Below, one piece after another: positions 56,277 to 64,000 of a DNA stretch of 64,000 nucleotides. The stretch's first letter is position 1; each line of letters begins with the position of its first letter. The notes below the pieces were generated by a model. That model was not told the DNA's origin, searched no databases, and worked only from the letters and a program-made list of their open reading frames with translations. The stretch spans positions 1 to 64,000 of the forward strand of contig JBAZSJ010000027.1 in NCBI GenBank assembly GCA_041662485.1, in the 5' to 3' direction. The position numbers were made by a program, and so were the translations under genes. Source of the DNA: Rariglobus sp041662485 (GTDB lineage: Bacteria; Verrucomicrobiota; Verrucomicrobiia; Opitutales; Opitutaceae).

Positions 56277-58574
56277 ATGCACTGGATAGACTGGACCATC
56301 GTCATCGTCCCCGTGGTATTAATTCTCTGGCTCGCGGTTTACTCCCGCAAGTATGTCCGGGGCGTGGTGGACTTCCTCGCCGCCGGCCGTGTGGCCGGTC
56401 GCTACGTGCTCTCGGCGGGCGACATGACCTCCGGCCTCGGCGTCATCGCGCTGGTCGCGCTGGTCGAATCCAAATACCAGGTCGGCTACGCGCTCTCCTT
56501 CTGGGAATACCTGACGATTCCCATCGGAATTGCCATGAGCCTGACCGGCTACTGCGTCTATCGTTTCCGCGCGACGCGCTCGCTCTCGATCGGCCAGTTC
56601 CTCGAGATGCGCTACAGCCGTTCGTTCCGCATCGTGGCGGCGTCGTTGCGCACGCTCTCGGAAATGCTGTGTAACGCGATCGGCCCGGCCATCGCGGCCA
56701 ACTTCTTCATCTATTTCCTCGGCCTGCCCCACAAGATCATGATCTTCGGCCTGGCGCTGCCCATGTTCGCCCTGCTGGTGGGCGTGTCGCTGGTCCTGTG
56801 CATGCTCGTCATCTGGCCCGGCGGCCGCATCTCCCTGCTCATCACCGACGCCTTCCAGGGTCTCATCAGCTACCCCATTTTTGTCATCATCGCCGGCTAC
56901 ATCTTCCTGCACTTCGGCTGGCACGACACGATCGCCCCCGTGATGATGGACCGCGTTGGCGGCGAGAACTTCATCAACCCCTTCGACATCGAGAAGCTGA
57001 GGGACTTCAACATCTTCGCCCTCGTCGTGACGATCATGGGCAATATCCTCAACCGGGCCAGCTGGATCGGCAACGACACCTCCAACTGCGGCCGCACGCC
57101 GCATGAGCAAAAGATGGCCGGCATCCTCGGCACCTGGCGCACCCTTTACTCCAACCTCATGCTGCTGCTGGTCGCGGTCATGATCATCACGCTGATGACC
57201 CACCGGAACTTCGCGAACCAGGCGCACGACATCCGTCACCAGCTGACGAAGCAGGTCGCGGAGGAAGCGGTCGCCGACCCCGCGTTGCGAGCCCAGCTCG
57301 ACGCCAACATCGCGGCCATCCCGGTGTCCCAACACCAAATCGGCGTGGACGCACCCCTGTCCCGCCAGACCAACATAGACACGCCCTACCTGGACACCGC
57401 CCGGCAGACGCTGGGCACCACAGCTGAAGGCAACGTTCAGTTCCAGAAATTCCGCACGCTCTATCAGCAGATGATGCTGCCGGTGGCCATGAAGAACCTG
57501 CTCCCCGTCGGACTCATGGGCCTCTTCTGCCTGCTGATGATCATGCTGATGCTGTCCACCGACGACTCCCGCGTGTTCAACGCCTCATCGACCATCGTTC
57601 AGGACATCGTGATGCCTCTGCGCAAGACAGGCTTCACCCCCGATCAGCACCTCCGAGCCCTGCGCCTCACCTCGACCTCGGTGTGCGTCTTCTTCTTCGT
57701 GGTGTCGCTGTTCTTCGTGCAGCTCGACTACATCAACATGTTTACCACGATCATGACCGGCATGTGGCTGGGCGGCGCCGGCCCGATCATGATCTTCGGC
57801 CTCTACAGCCGCTTCGGCACGACCACGGGCGCCTTCTGCTCGCTCATCTTCGGCTCCGGCCTCTCCATCGGCGGCCTGATTATTCAGCGCAGCTGGGCCT
57901 CGACCCTATACCCTTGGCTTCACTCCCATGGTTGGGACCTTCCCTTCGGCCGTTTCCTTGAGACCGTTTCAGGGCCGTTCCACCCCTATGTCGTGTGGAC
58001 CATGGACCCGGTGAAGTTCCCCATCAACTCCTACGAGCTATACTTCATGTCCATGATCGCCGGCATCGTCGCCTACGTCGCCGGCTCGCTGCTCACCTAC
58101 AAGCATCCCTACAACCTCGACCGCCTGCTCCACCGCGGTGTTTATGACGTCGAAGGACAGATCAAGCCGCCGTTCAAATGGACGCCCGCCAACGTCGCCA
58201 AGGCGCTGGTCGGCATCACTCCGGAATACACCCGCGGCGACAAGATCATCGCCTGGTCGGTGGTCGGCTACGCCATCGTTTACAAGTTCGGCCTGTGCTT
58301 CGTCGCCGTGTTGATCTGGAACATGATTTCCCCCTGGCCCACGGAGTGGTGGAGCACCTACTTCTTCATCACCAGCCTGTGTGTCACCGGCGTCATCGGC
58401 ATCATCTCGACCTTCTGGTTCCTGATCGGCGGCATCATCGACATGAAACGCCTCTTCAAGGATCTCGATGCCCGCGTGGACAACCCCCTCGACAACGGTC
58501 AGGTCGTCGGCCACGTGTCCCTCGCCGACAAGGCCGTCTTCGAGAAAAAGACCCACGAGAAACAGGACGACTGA
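56277..58574 (+). CDS. Sodium:solute symporter family protein
   Basis: 765 residues, about 13-14 helices. SSS features: WIDWTIVIVPVVLILWLAVY, FLAAGRVAGRYVLSAGDMTS, YRFRATRSLSIGQFLEMRYSR, FNASSTIVQDIVMPL, TTIMTGMWLGGAGPIMIFG. Two things enlarge it beyond the usual 500-550: an extramembrane insert of about 90 residues (HDIRHQLTKQVAEEAVADPA to TLYQQMMLP) and a long C-terminal part with two extra helices. Sodium-coupled import of sugar or another solute. ATG MHWIDW is used; the upstream frame has no membrane character. Confidence 0.85.
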   Translation: MHWIDWTIVIVPVVLILWLAVYSRKYVRGVVDFLAAGRVAGRYVLSAGDMTSGLGVIALVALVESKYQVGYALSFWEYLTIPIGIAMSLTGYCVYRFRATRSLSIGQFLEMRYSRSFRIVAASLRTLSEMLCNAIGPAIAANFFIYFLGLPHKIMIFGLALPMFALLVGVSLVLCMLVIWPGGRISLLITDAFQGLISYPIFVIIAGYIFLHFGWHDTIAPVMMDRVGGENFINPFDIEKLRDFNIFALVVTIMGNILNRASWIGNDTSNCGRTPHEQKMAGILGTWRTLYSNLMLLLVAVMIITLMTHRNFANQAHDIRHQLTKQVAEEAVADPALRAQLDANIAAIPVSQHQIGVDAPLSRQTNIDTPYLDTARQTLGTTAEGNVQFQKFRTLYQQMMLPVAMKNLLPVGLMGLFCLLMIMLMLSTDDSRVFNASSTIVQDIVMPLRKTGFTPDQHLRALRLTSTSVCVFFFVVSLFFVQLDYINMFTTIMTGMWLGGAGPIMIFGLYSRFGTTTGAFCSLIFGSGLSIGGLIIQRSWASTLYPWLHSHGWDLPFGRFLETVSGPFHPYVVWTMDPVKFPINSYELYFMSMIAGIVAYVAGSLLTYKHPYNLDRLLHRGVYDVEGQIKPPFKWTPANVAKALVGITPEYTRGDKIIAWSVVGYAIVYKFGLCFVAVLIWNMISPWPTEWWSTYFFITSLCVTGVIGIISTFWFLIGGIIDMKRLFKDLDARVDNPLDNGQVVGHVSLADKAVFEKKTHEKQDD

Positions 58575-58674
58575 GAAGTCCTCCGCAGCCCGGCGACGGT
58601 TCATGACACCCCGCCGGTCCGTCTGGAGCATTTCCCAAAATGGCATGGCCGGCTTTGGATTGTTGTAGCCGGGG

Positions 58675-58729
58675 TCGCTGACCCCGGCGCCTTGAAGCCG
58701 CCCGGACCGGGGTCAGCGACCCCGGCTAC
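58675..58729. repeat. Palindromic GTAGCCGGGGTC repeat (family A variant)
   Basis: GTAGCCGGGGTCGCTGACCC and GGGTCAGCGACCCCGGCTAC pair around a short spacer, between convergent symporter and lpxB. Confidence 0.8.
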
Positions 58730-58777
58730 AGTTTTATTTGAACCGCTGTAGGGCAAAGATAGCCAAGTCGTTTTCCA

Positions 58778-58820
58778 AAAACCTTTGCGGCCTTTGCGAG
58801 GTCTTCGCAAACTTTGCGTT
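58778..58820. repeat. 9-bp phased repeat, CCTTTGCGG form
   Basis: CCTTTGCGG-CCTTTGCGA-GGTCTTCGCAAA-CTTTGCGTT. Related to 52085-52122. It lies next to the 3' end of lpxB. Confidence 0.65.
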
Positions 58821-58829
58821 AACCCGCCC

Positions 58830-59978
58830 TTACTTGACCTGCCTCGCCACCCAGTCAGCCGCCGTGCCGTTGGCCGGACGGCGCAGCGAGGCCCGCAGAC
58901 GCTCCGCCTGCGACTGGGTGCGGATGAGCCGGTCGATGTTGCTCAGGCAGTCCGTCAACTCCGCCGCCAGCGCCTTCGGGGTGGCGGCACCCTGGATATA
59001 CTCGGGATACATCGGCTCCTTGAGCAGGAGGTTGGCGATGCCCAGATACTCGATCTTCACCAGCAGACGTCCCATCAGGTAGGTCAACGGATTCGCCCGG
59101 TAGGCGATGGCACCGGGAATCGCCGCGAGCGCGCAGTGCATGGACATCGTGCCGCTTGACGTGAGCACGGCAGACGCCGCGACCGGCGCGCCTGTGGGCA
59201 GCAGACGCACGTTGGCCGGCGGATTCGCCGCCTTCAGCACTTCGAGAATGTCTTCGCTCGGATAGAGCACCACCGCGTCGCGTTTGCCATAGGCGGCATG
59301 CCCGGCGAGCAGCAGCGGGAAAATCCGCCCGACCGCCTGCTTGCGACTTCCCGGCAGCAGCAGGATCGGCCCGTTCGGATCGTAGCACACGGGCGGTTCG
59401 TGACCCTCGGCGAGAAACGGATGCCCCACAAACTCCACCGGCAGCGACGTGTCCTTGTAGCAGTCGACCTCGAACGGGAAGATCACCGCGAGCGCGTCGA
59501 GGCGCTTTGCCATGGTGAACCGGCGTCCGCCCTTCCACGCCCAAATCTGCGGCGAGATGTAATAGAGAAGCTTGATCGCCCCGCCGCCCTTCATAGACAG
59601 CCCGCGTTTGAACAGCTCCTTCGCGAGACGGAGGTTGAGCCCCGGATAATCCACGAAGCACACCGCGCGCGGCTTGTATTGCTCGATCCAGCGGATCGTC
59701 TCGTAGAACAGCGCCTTGAAGAAAGGGTAATTTTTAAGCACCTCGACAAGCCCGACAACGGAGGAGGCCGTGAGATCGTGCAGGAGCTGCGCGCCCGCCC
59801 CGGCCAGTTCGGGACCGCCAAGCGCGGCGACGTTCAGCCCCGGACGCTTGACGAGAAGTTCGCACACCATCGTCGCCCCGTGCTGGTCGCCGGAGTGCTC
59901 CCCCGCGATGACGAGCAGGTCCACGCGCCCGCCCGTGGGCGGCGGCAGGCGGAAGGGCAGTTGTGGTGACGTTATCAT
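58830..59978 (-). CDS. lpxB: Lipid-A-disaccharide synthase LpxB
   Basis: 382 residues. GT-B-like glycosyltransferase joining UDP-2,3-diacyl-GlcN and lipid X. Signatures: LLVIAGEHSGDQHGATMV, FVDYPGLNLRLAKEL, YYISPQIWAWKGGR, LAVIFPFEVDCYKD, PVEFVGHPFLAE, LLLPGSRKQAVGRIFPLLL, VLTSSGTMSMHCALAAIPGA. Inner-membrane-associated. Precedes the Gfo/Idh gene in genomic order and shares its strand, consistent with a lipid A block. Normal length. Confidence 0.93.
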   Translation of the reverse strand: MITSPQLPFRLPPPTGGRVDLLVIAGEHSGDQHGATMVCELLVKRPGLNVAALGGPELAGAGAQLLHDLTASSVVGLVEVLKNYPFFKALFYETIRWIEQYKPRAVCFVDYPGLNLRLAKELFKRGLSMKGGGAIKLLYYISPQIWAWKGGRRFTMAKRLDALAVIFPFEVDCYKDTSLPVEFVGHPFLAEGHEPPVCYDPNGPILLLPGSRKQAVGRIFPLLLAGHAAYGKRDAVVLYPSEDILEVLKAANPPANVRLLPTGAPVAASAVLTSSGTMSMHCALAAIPGAIAYRANPLTYLMGRLLVKIEYLGIANLLLKEPMYPEYIQGAATPKALAAELTDCLSNIDRLIRTQSQAERLRASLRRPANGTAADWVARQVK

Positions 59979-59988
59979 AGATTCCCCA

Positions 59989-60072
59989 TCGTTCTCGTTC
60001 TCTTAATCTTTCTCTTTCTCGGGTCTGTCCCGCCCACTTTGAGAACGAGAACGATTAAGAGAACGAGAACGA
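59989..60072. repeat. 20-bp perfect inverted repeat of GAGAACGAGAACG type
   Basis: TCGTTCTCGTTCTCTTAATC (59989-60008) and its exact complement GATTAAGAGAACGAGAACGA (60053-60072), with a GC-richer loop. A degenerate relative is at 63221-63307. Confidence 0.85.
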
Positions 60073-60088
60073 TTTTTCAAACCGTCGT

Positions 60089-61087
60089 TCATTTCTTCGC
60101 CGCCTTGATCTGCTCCGTGATCTGGATCGCCACCTCGAGGGCGGTCATCGCGAGTTTGCCGCCGACCTTCGGCTGCTTCAGCTCCGCAACGCTCTCGGTG
60201 AAATGCTGCAATTCGAGCTTCAGCGGCTCGTCCTTCTCGATGGGAATGTCCTCGACCGGGATGGAGCTGGCGTCGCCCGCCTTGGCGAGGCCGATCTTAA
60301 GCTTCACGCCGTAGGCGATGAGGTCGCTCTTCTTCACCAGATGGCCCTTCTGGTTCATGAAATCGAGGGAGAGGTAGGCGTTGTCCTGGAAGATGCGGAT
60401 CTCGCGGTTTTTCTTCAGGCTCATGCGGCTCGCGCTGAGGTTGGCCACGCAGCCGCTCTCGAACTCGATGCGGGCGTTGGCGATGTCCTCGGTCTTCGAG
60501 AGCACGTTGATCCCCACGCTGTCGATCTTGCGGATGGGCGACTTCACGAGGGCGAGCACGATGCCGATGTCGTGGATCATCAGGTCGAGCACGACGCCGA
60601 CCTCGGTGCCGCGCGGGGTGTAAGGCGCGAGGCGCTCGGCGGTGATGTAGCCGGGGCGGTCGATGTGTTTCTCCATGAAACTCATCACCGGGTTGAAATG
60701 CTCGATGTGGCCGACCTGCACGATGCAGTTGTTGGCCTGCGCGGCGGCGAGCACCTGCTCGGCCTCTTCCAGCGTGGCGGTGATGGGCTTCTCGATGAGG
60801 AGATGGCACTTCTTCGCGAGCAACGGCAGCGCGACGAGGGCGTGCTTGTCGGTCGGCACGACCACGGAGATGGCGTCGCACGCGTCGCCCAGCTCGTCCA
60901 TGGTGGCGAAGCGGCGGCAGTTGTATTTGGCGCAGATCTCCTTGGCGCGCTCGTCGTTCGCCTCGAAAATGCCGGCGAACTCCACGTTGGGCAGCGAGGC
61001 GTAGATGCGCGCGTGGTGCTGGCCGAGCGAGCCGACGCCGGCGACGCCGCATTTGATCTTGGGCTTGGAGGAGGAGAACAGGCTCAT
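60089..61087 (-). CDS. Gfo/Idh/MocA oxidoreductase, candidate UDP-GlcNAc 3-dehydrogenase
   Basis: 332 residues. Rossmann NAD(P) domain: CGVAGVGSLGQHHARIYASL, FAGIFEANDERAKEI, ISVVVPTDKHALVALPLL, HLLIEKPITATLEEAEQVL; substrate domain: VQVGHIEHFNPVMSF, GVVLDLMIHDIGIVLALV (catalytic His). Its position beside lpxB and lolCD suggests a role in lipid A, and GnnA-type enzymes (oxidising UDP-GlcNAc at C3 for later amination) are the best known match. No GnnB transaminase is adjacent, so this stays tentative. Confidence 0.8.
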   Translation of the reverse strand: MSLFSSSKPKIKCGVAGVGSLGQHHARIYASLPNVEFAGIFEANDERAKEICAKYNCRRFATMDELGDACDAISVVVPTDKHALVALPLLAKKCHLLIEKPITATLEEAEQVLAAAQANNCIVQVGHIEHFNPVMSFMEKHIDRPGYITAERLAPYTPRGTEVGVVLDLMIHDIGIVLALVKSPIRKIDSVGINVLSKTEDIANARIEFESGCVANLSASRMSLKKNREIRIFQDNAYLSLDFMNQKGHLVKKSDLIAYGVKLKIGLAKAGDASSIPVEDIPIEKDEPLKLELQHFTESVAELKQPKVGGKLAMTALEVAIQITEQIKAAKK

Positions 61088-61110
61088 GGGGAAAGGGATT
61101 TGCAGGCGAG

Positions 61111-61143
61111 GGATTGAGGTAGGGCGGGACCGCTGGGCCCGCC
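61111..61143. repeat. AGGTAGGGCGGGACCGC palindrome (family A variant)
   Basis: GTAGGGCGGGACCGCTGGGC with CCGCC; the inverted form is at 61936-61966. A single unit between the Gfo/Idh and lolD genes. Confidence 0.65.
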
Positions 61144-61199
61144 GCGAAGGATCAAAGGCTTTCGCACTTCCAACCGGCGCTTCGAAATCGGAAAAATGC

Positions 61200-61856
61200 T
61201 CATTGCAACACTCCGTTGTGCATCAAAAGGGCGCGGCTCGTTTTCGCGGCGTAGGCGGCGTTGTGCGTGACCAAAACAAGCGCGGTTTTCGTCTCGGCGC
61301 AAAGCTCAAGCAGCAGCGCGATGACGGCGTCGCCGGTCTTCTCGTCGAGGTTGCCCGTGGGCTCGTCTGCGAGGAGGAGTTGCGGCGAGTTGATCAGCGC
61401 GCGAGCCACGGCGACGCGCTGACGTTCGCCGCCGGAAAGATGCGCGGGCACATGGTGCGTGCGCTCGGCCAGTCCGACGCGGGCGAGCATCGCCTTGGCT
61501 CGGGTGCGTTCGGCGGCGCCGACGGGACCGGTCATGCGCATGGCCATGACGACGTTTTCCAAGGCGTTGAGCTCGGGGATGAGGTAGAACGACTGGAACA
61601 CCATCCCGAGAAACTTCGCCCGGCGGCCGGTGCCGGTGTCGGTCGAGCCCGCCCACAGAACCTCGCCGGCGTCGGGCTGATCAAGGCCCGCGAGGAGGTG
61701 GAGCAGCGTCGATTTGCCGGAGCCGGATTCGCCACGGATGCTCACGCTTTCGCCGCGCGCCACGGTGAGGGCGACGTCGCTCAGCACTTCCAGGCGGCGG
61801 TCGCCGCTCAGGTAGGTTTTGCGCAGGGCACGGGCTTCGAGAATGACGTCACTCAT
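61200..61856 (-). CDS. lolD: Lipoprotein-releasing ABC transporter ATPase LolD
   Basis: 218 residues. Walker A IRGESGSGKSTLLHLLAG, Q loop VFQSFYLIPELNALENV, signature HLSGGERQRVAVARAL, Walker B LLLADEPTGNLD, switch VTHN. Powers the release of outer-membrane lipoproteins to LolA via LolC/E, which lies immediately upstream. ATG MSDVILEARALRK; upstream sequence is a repeat. Confidence 0.9.
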   Translation of the reverse strand: MSDVILEARALRKTYLSGDRRLEVLSDVALTVARGESVSIRGESGSGKSTLLHLLAGLDQPDAGEVLWAGSTDTGTGRRAKFLGMVFQSFYLIPELNALENVVMAMRMTGPVGAAERTRAKAMLARVGLAERTHHVPAHLSGGERQRVAVARALINSPQLLLADEPTGNLDEKTGDAVIALLLELCAETKTALVLVTHNAAYAAKTSRALLMHNGVLQ

Positions 61857-61870
61857 GGCTGGCCTCCGAA

Positions 61871-61966
61871 AGGTAGGGACGGACCGCCGGGCCGTCCGGT
61901 TGGACACACGCTGGCCGTAACATTGTCGCACGATCACGGCGGGCCCAGCGGTCCCGCCCTACCTGT
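61871..61966. repeat. Inverted pair of GGTAGGGACGGACCGCC-type units (family A variant)
   Basis: GGTAGGGACGGACCGCCGGG (about 61871) and CCCAGCGGTCCCGCCCTACC (ending 61966) flank the 5' region of lolD. Units in opposite orientation could pair. Confidence 0.65.
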
Positions 61967-61972
61967 AAAACG

Positions 61973-63208
61973 TCACTCATTGCGCAGGGCCTCCACGGGT
62001 TTGAGGCGCGCGGCGCGCCACGCGGGAATAATTCCAGCCATGGTCGAAATCACGATGGTGCTCGCGACGATGAGGAAGAGATCGCCCGGCTGGAGGTAGG
62101 CGGGGACGTTGCTGAACTGATAAAACCGCACGAGCGCCTCCTGGCTGCCGGTGAGCTTCGTGAAGACGTGAAGGATGTCGTTACGGAAATGGAGAAAACC
62201 AAAACCAAAAACGAGTCCGCACACCGTGCCGCTCACGCCGATAAGCAGGCCTTGAAAACAGAAGCAGAGCGCCACCTCGCGGGGTTTTCCGCCGAGCGCG
62301 CCGAGCAGGCCGATCTCGCGGGTCTTGCGCACGACCGAGATGAGCAGCGAGCTCGTGACCGAGAAGGCCGCCACCACCACGATGAAGATCAGCAGGACGA
62401 AGATGAGGTTTTTCTCCAGTTGGAGGACAAACAGGAAGTCCTGGTTGAGCTCCATCCACGAACGGGCCTCGAGACCGGACGCGAGCGGGAGGGCGGCGTT
62501 GATGCGGCGGGCGACGACATCGGGATCGAGCCCGTCGGTGATCTTGACGTTAAAACCGTGCACCGCGCCACCGAGCCCGTAGAGATCCTGCATGCGGCGC
62601 AGGGTCACGAGCACCGTGCTGCTGTCGAGCTGCTGGTGGCCGATCTCGAAGATGCCGGAAACGGTCAACTCGCGCGGAAGAAACACCTCGTCGTTCTTGA
62701 GTTTCTCCAGCTGCAAGGGGGAGGAAACCTGGACCTTGTCGCCCACGGTCGCGCCGATCGAGTAGGCCAGTTGCGAGCTGAGGATGATCGTGTCGTCGTC
62801 AAGGTCGTCGAGGGTGCCGTTGCGGATGTAACGGGAGAGAGGGATGACGTCGTTGATGCGCTTGAGATCGATGCCCTGAATACCGGGGAAGATCGGCTTC
62901 CGGTTGCATTCGAGCATGACCACGCCCTCGGCGAACGGCGTCACGCCGACCACGCCTGGAACCTTGGCCACGATGCCAATGACCGCCTTCGGGTTTTCAA
63001 CGGGACTGGCGCCGCGTATCTGCACGTCGCCCTGCGTGTCCACGATCATGCGCCGGATCTCGTGGCCGAAGCCGCCCATCACGCTGATCGAGACGACCAG
63101 CAGCGCCACGCCCAGCGCCACGCCAAGGACGGAGATCGCCGTGAAAAACGGAAACTTCTTCCCGGTCGGGAAGAGCTGTTTTAAGGCGAGATATAAATAC
63201 CAAGGCAT
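61973..63208 (-). CDS. Lipoprotein-releasing system permease LolC/LolE
   Basis: 411 residues, four helices. YLALKQLFPTGKKFPFFTAI, GVALGVALLVVSISVMGGFG (first helix), a periplasmic MacB-like domain (about 55-260) and three C-terminal helices starting LIFVLLIFIVVVAAFSVTSS, with GLLGALGGKPREVALCF. As one gene it may act as a LolF-type homodimer with LolD. Overlaps no neighbour; lolD follows 116 bp downstream. Confidence 0.9.
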   Translation of the reverse strand: MPWYLYLALKQLFPTGKKFPFFTAISVLGVALGVALLVVSISVMGGFGHEIRRMIVDTQGDVQIRGASPVENPKAVIGIVAKVPGVVGVTPFAEGVVMLECNRKPIFPGIQGIDLKRINDVIPLSRYIRNGTLDDLDDDTIILSSQLAYSIGATVGDKVQVSSPLQLEKLKNDEVFLPRELTVSGIFEIGHQQLDSSTVLVTLRRMQDLYGLGGAVHGFNVKITDGLDPDVVARRINAALPLASGLEARSWMELNQDFLFVLQLEKNLIFVLLIFIVVVAAFSVTSSLLISVVRKTREIGLLGALGGKPREVALCFCFQGLLIGVSGTVCGLVFGFGFLHFRNDILHVFTKLTGSQEALVRFYQFSNVPAYLQPGDLFLIVASTIVISTMAGIIPAWRAARLKPVEALRNE

Positions 63209-63220
63209 CGGATTCGGGGC

Positions 63221-63307
63221 TCTTTCTCTTTCTTCTTTATCTTAATCTTTCGTCAGGGGCCGATCCACAGAGGAGAAAGAGAACGATTAAGAAGAAAGAG
63301 AAAGAAT
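63221..63307. repeat. AAAGAGAACGATTAAGAAGA inverted repeat
   Basis: TCTTTCTCTTTCTTCTTTAT followed by CTTAATC, mirrored by GAGAAAGAGAACGATTAAGAAG. A degenerate relative of 59989-60072, between lolC/E and lysS. Confidence 0.65.
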
Positions 63308-63308
63308 T

Positions 63309-64000
63309 TTAGCTTCCCGGCCGCAGCTGCGGATAGAGGATCACGTCGCGGATGCTCTCGGCGCCCGTGAGCAGGATGCAGAGGCGGTCGATGCCGATGC
63401 CCATGCCGCCGGCGGGCGGCATGCCGTGCTCCAGCGCGAGCAGGAAGTCGTGGTCGATCTTCTGCTGCTCCTCGCCGGCCTGCGCCTCGAACATCGCGCG
63501 CTGCACGTCGGGATCGTTCTGCTCCGAGTAGGCGGGCGCGATCTCCATGCCGCCGATGATGAGCTCGAAAACGTCGATGGTCGTCGGGTCGTCGGGCGTG
63601 ATCTTGGCAAGCGGGCAAAGCTCCTTGGGCAAATGCGTGACGAAAGTCGGCTGGATGAGCGTCGGCTCGATGAGCTTGCCGAAGATCTCGTTGGTCAGCT
63701 CGAAGTCTTCCCACTTCAAATCGGCGTGAAGGCCGAGCTTCTGCACGCCGGCGATCTTCTCTTCCTTGGTGCGACCGAACCACTGCGCGTCGCCGGTCTT
63801 TTCGATGATGAGGTCCTTATACTTCACCTCGCGCCACTGTCCGCCGAAGTTGATCATCTCGCCGCTGGCGGCGTGCTTGATCTCGGAGACGCCGAGGATG
63901 TTCTGGCAGATGGAACGCAGCAGGTCCTGCACGAGCGTCATCATGCCGCGGTAGTCGCTGTAGGCTTGGTAAACCTCGAGCATGGTGAACTCGGGGTTGT
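63309..64000 (-). CDS. lysS: Lysyl-tRNA synthetase, class II (partial, 3' part only)
   Basis: The gene continues past the window edge; about 230 codons are present. Motifs: NPEFTMLEVYQAYSDYRGMM (motif 2 region), VTHLPKELCPLAKI, EIAPAYSEQNDPDVQRAMFE, DFLLALEHGMPPAGGMGIGI followed by DRLCILLTGAESIRDVILYP (motif 3 with the Arg). Charges tRNA-Lys. It is separated from the lolC/E gene by an inverted repeat, which may terminate it. Confidence 0.93.
   Translation of the reverse strand, partial: NPEFTMLEVYQAYSDYRGMMTLVQDLLRSICQNILGVSEIKHAASGEMINFGGQWREVKYKDLIIEKTGDAQWFGRTKEEKIAGVQKLGLHADLKWEDFELTNEIFGKLIEPTLIQPTFVTHLPKELCPLAKITPDDPTTIDVFELIIGGMEIAPAYSEQNDPDVQRAMFEAQAGEEQQKIDHDFLLALEHGMPPAGGMGIGIDRLCILLTGAESIRDVILYPQLRPGS

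Noticed and set aside
1..64000. tRNA or rRNA genes
   Set aside because: I looked for T-loop-like GTTCGA.TC strings with matching acceptor stems and saw no convincing cloverleaf; a tRNAscan run would settle it.
1..64000. Riboswitches
   Set aside because: No recognisable cobalamin, TPP, SAM or FMN element was seen upstream of the transporters or the B12-related gene.

Overview
The window reads as a chromosomal segment of a GC-rich Gram-negative bacterium. It is most consistent with Verrucomicrobiota, probably the Opitutales/Opitutaceae. This is inferred from the gene set (LPS and lipoprotein export genes, a short HemA of the PVC type, a bS21-dnaE neighbourhood, an Opitutae-style LacI regulator) and from dense families of short palindromic repeats; no marker gene search was possible. 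No rRNA, tRNA or CRISPR array was seen.

Layout. 0.2-11.9 kb: class IV aminotransferase, NMT1/THI5-like binding lipoprotein, a decayed AT-rich orphan gene, SAM methyltransferase, a secreted trypsin-like protease, and translation genes (Rsm22-like, rsmG, rimO, a tiny basic protein). 11.9-17.4 kb: hybrid histidine kinase, mpl (peptidoglycan recycling) and a Fic-domain protein. 17.6-20.9 kb: an AT-richer block of six small unrelated minus-strand genes separated by attC-like imperfect inverted repeats, which I interpret as an integron-type gene-cassette array without an integrase in the window. 21-29 kb: a toxin-antitoxin pair with a frameshifted toxin, DEAD-box helicase, methyltransferase, Cu/Zn SOD, B12/radical SAM enzyme, PRC/BON protein and several tiny genes. 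29.4-33.3 kb: a complete polyamine ABC transporter in the order potC-D-B-A. 33.4-41.5 kb: tyrosine phosphatase, esterase, large PAS/GAF hybrid kinase, aminotransferase, double ribbon-helix-helix protein, HAD phosphatase, LolA-like protein, secG. 41.5-46.3 kb: SulP transporter, parB, LysM protein, sugar-phosphate isomerase-like protein, rpsU. 46.5-58.6 kb: dnaE, SanA/YdcF-like protein, two methyltransferases, LacI regulator, hemX-hemA, sodium:solute symporter. 58.8-64 kb: lpxB, Gfo/Idh dehydrogenase, lolD, lolC/E and the 3' part of lysS, an envelope-biogenesis cluster on the minus strand.

The most unusual features are (1) the cassette array plus an isolated, broken relative of a cassette near 2.2-2.9 kb that shares a roughly 50-bp flank with it, and (2) several families of palindromic or 9-bp-phased repeats, some of which sit in frame inside conserved genes (Rsm22-like, mpl, the RsmB-like and the adjacent methyltransferase). 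Functions are assigned from visible motifs and recalled family knowledge only. Starts were chosen by motif and signal-peptide position and may be off by a few codons.
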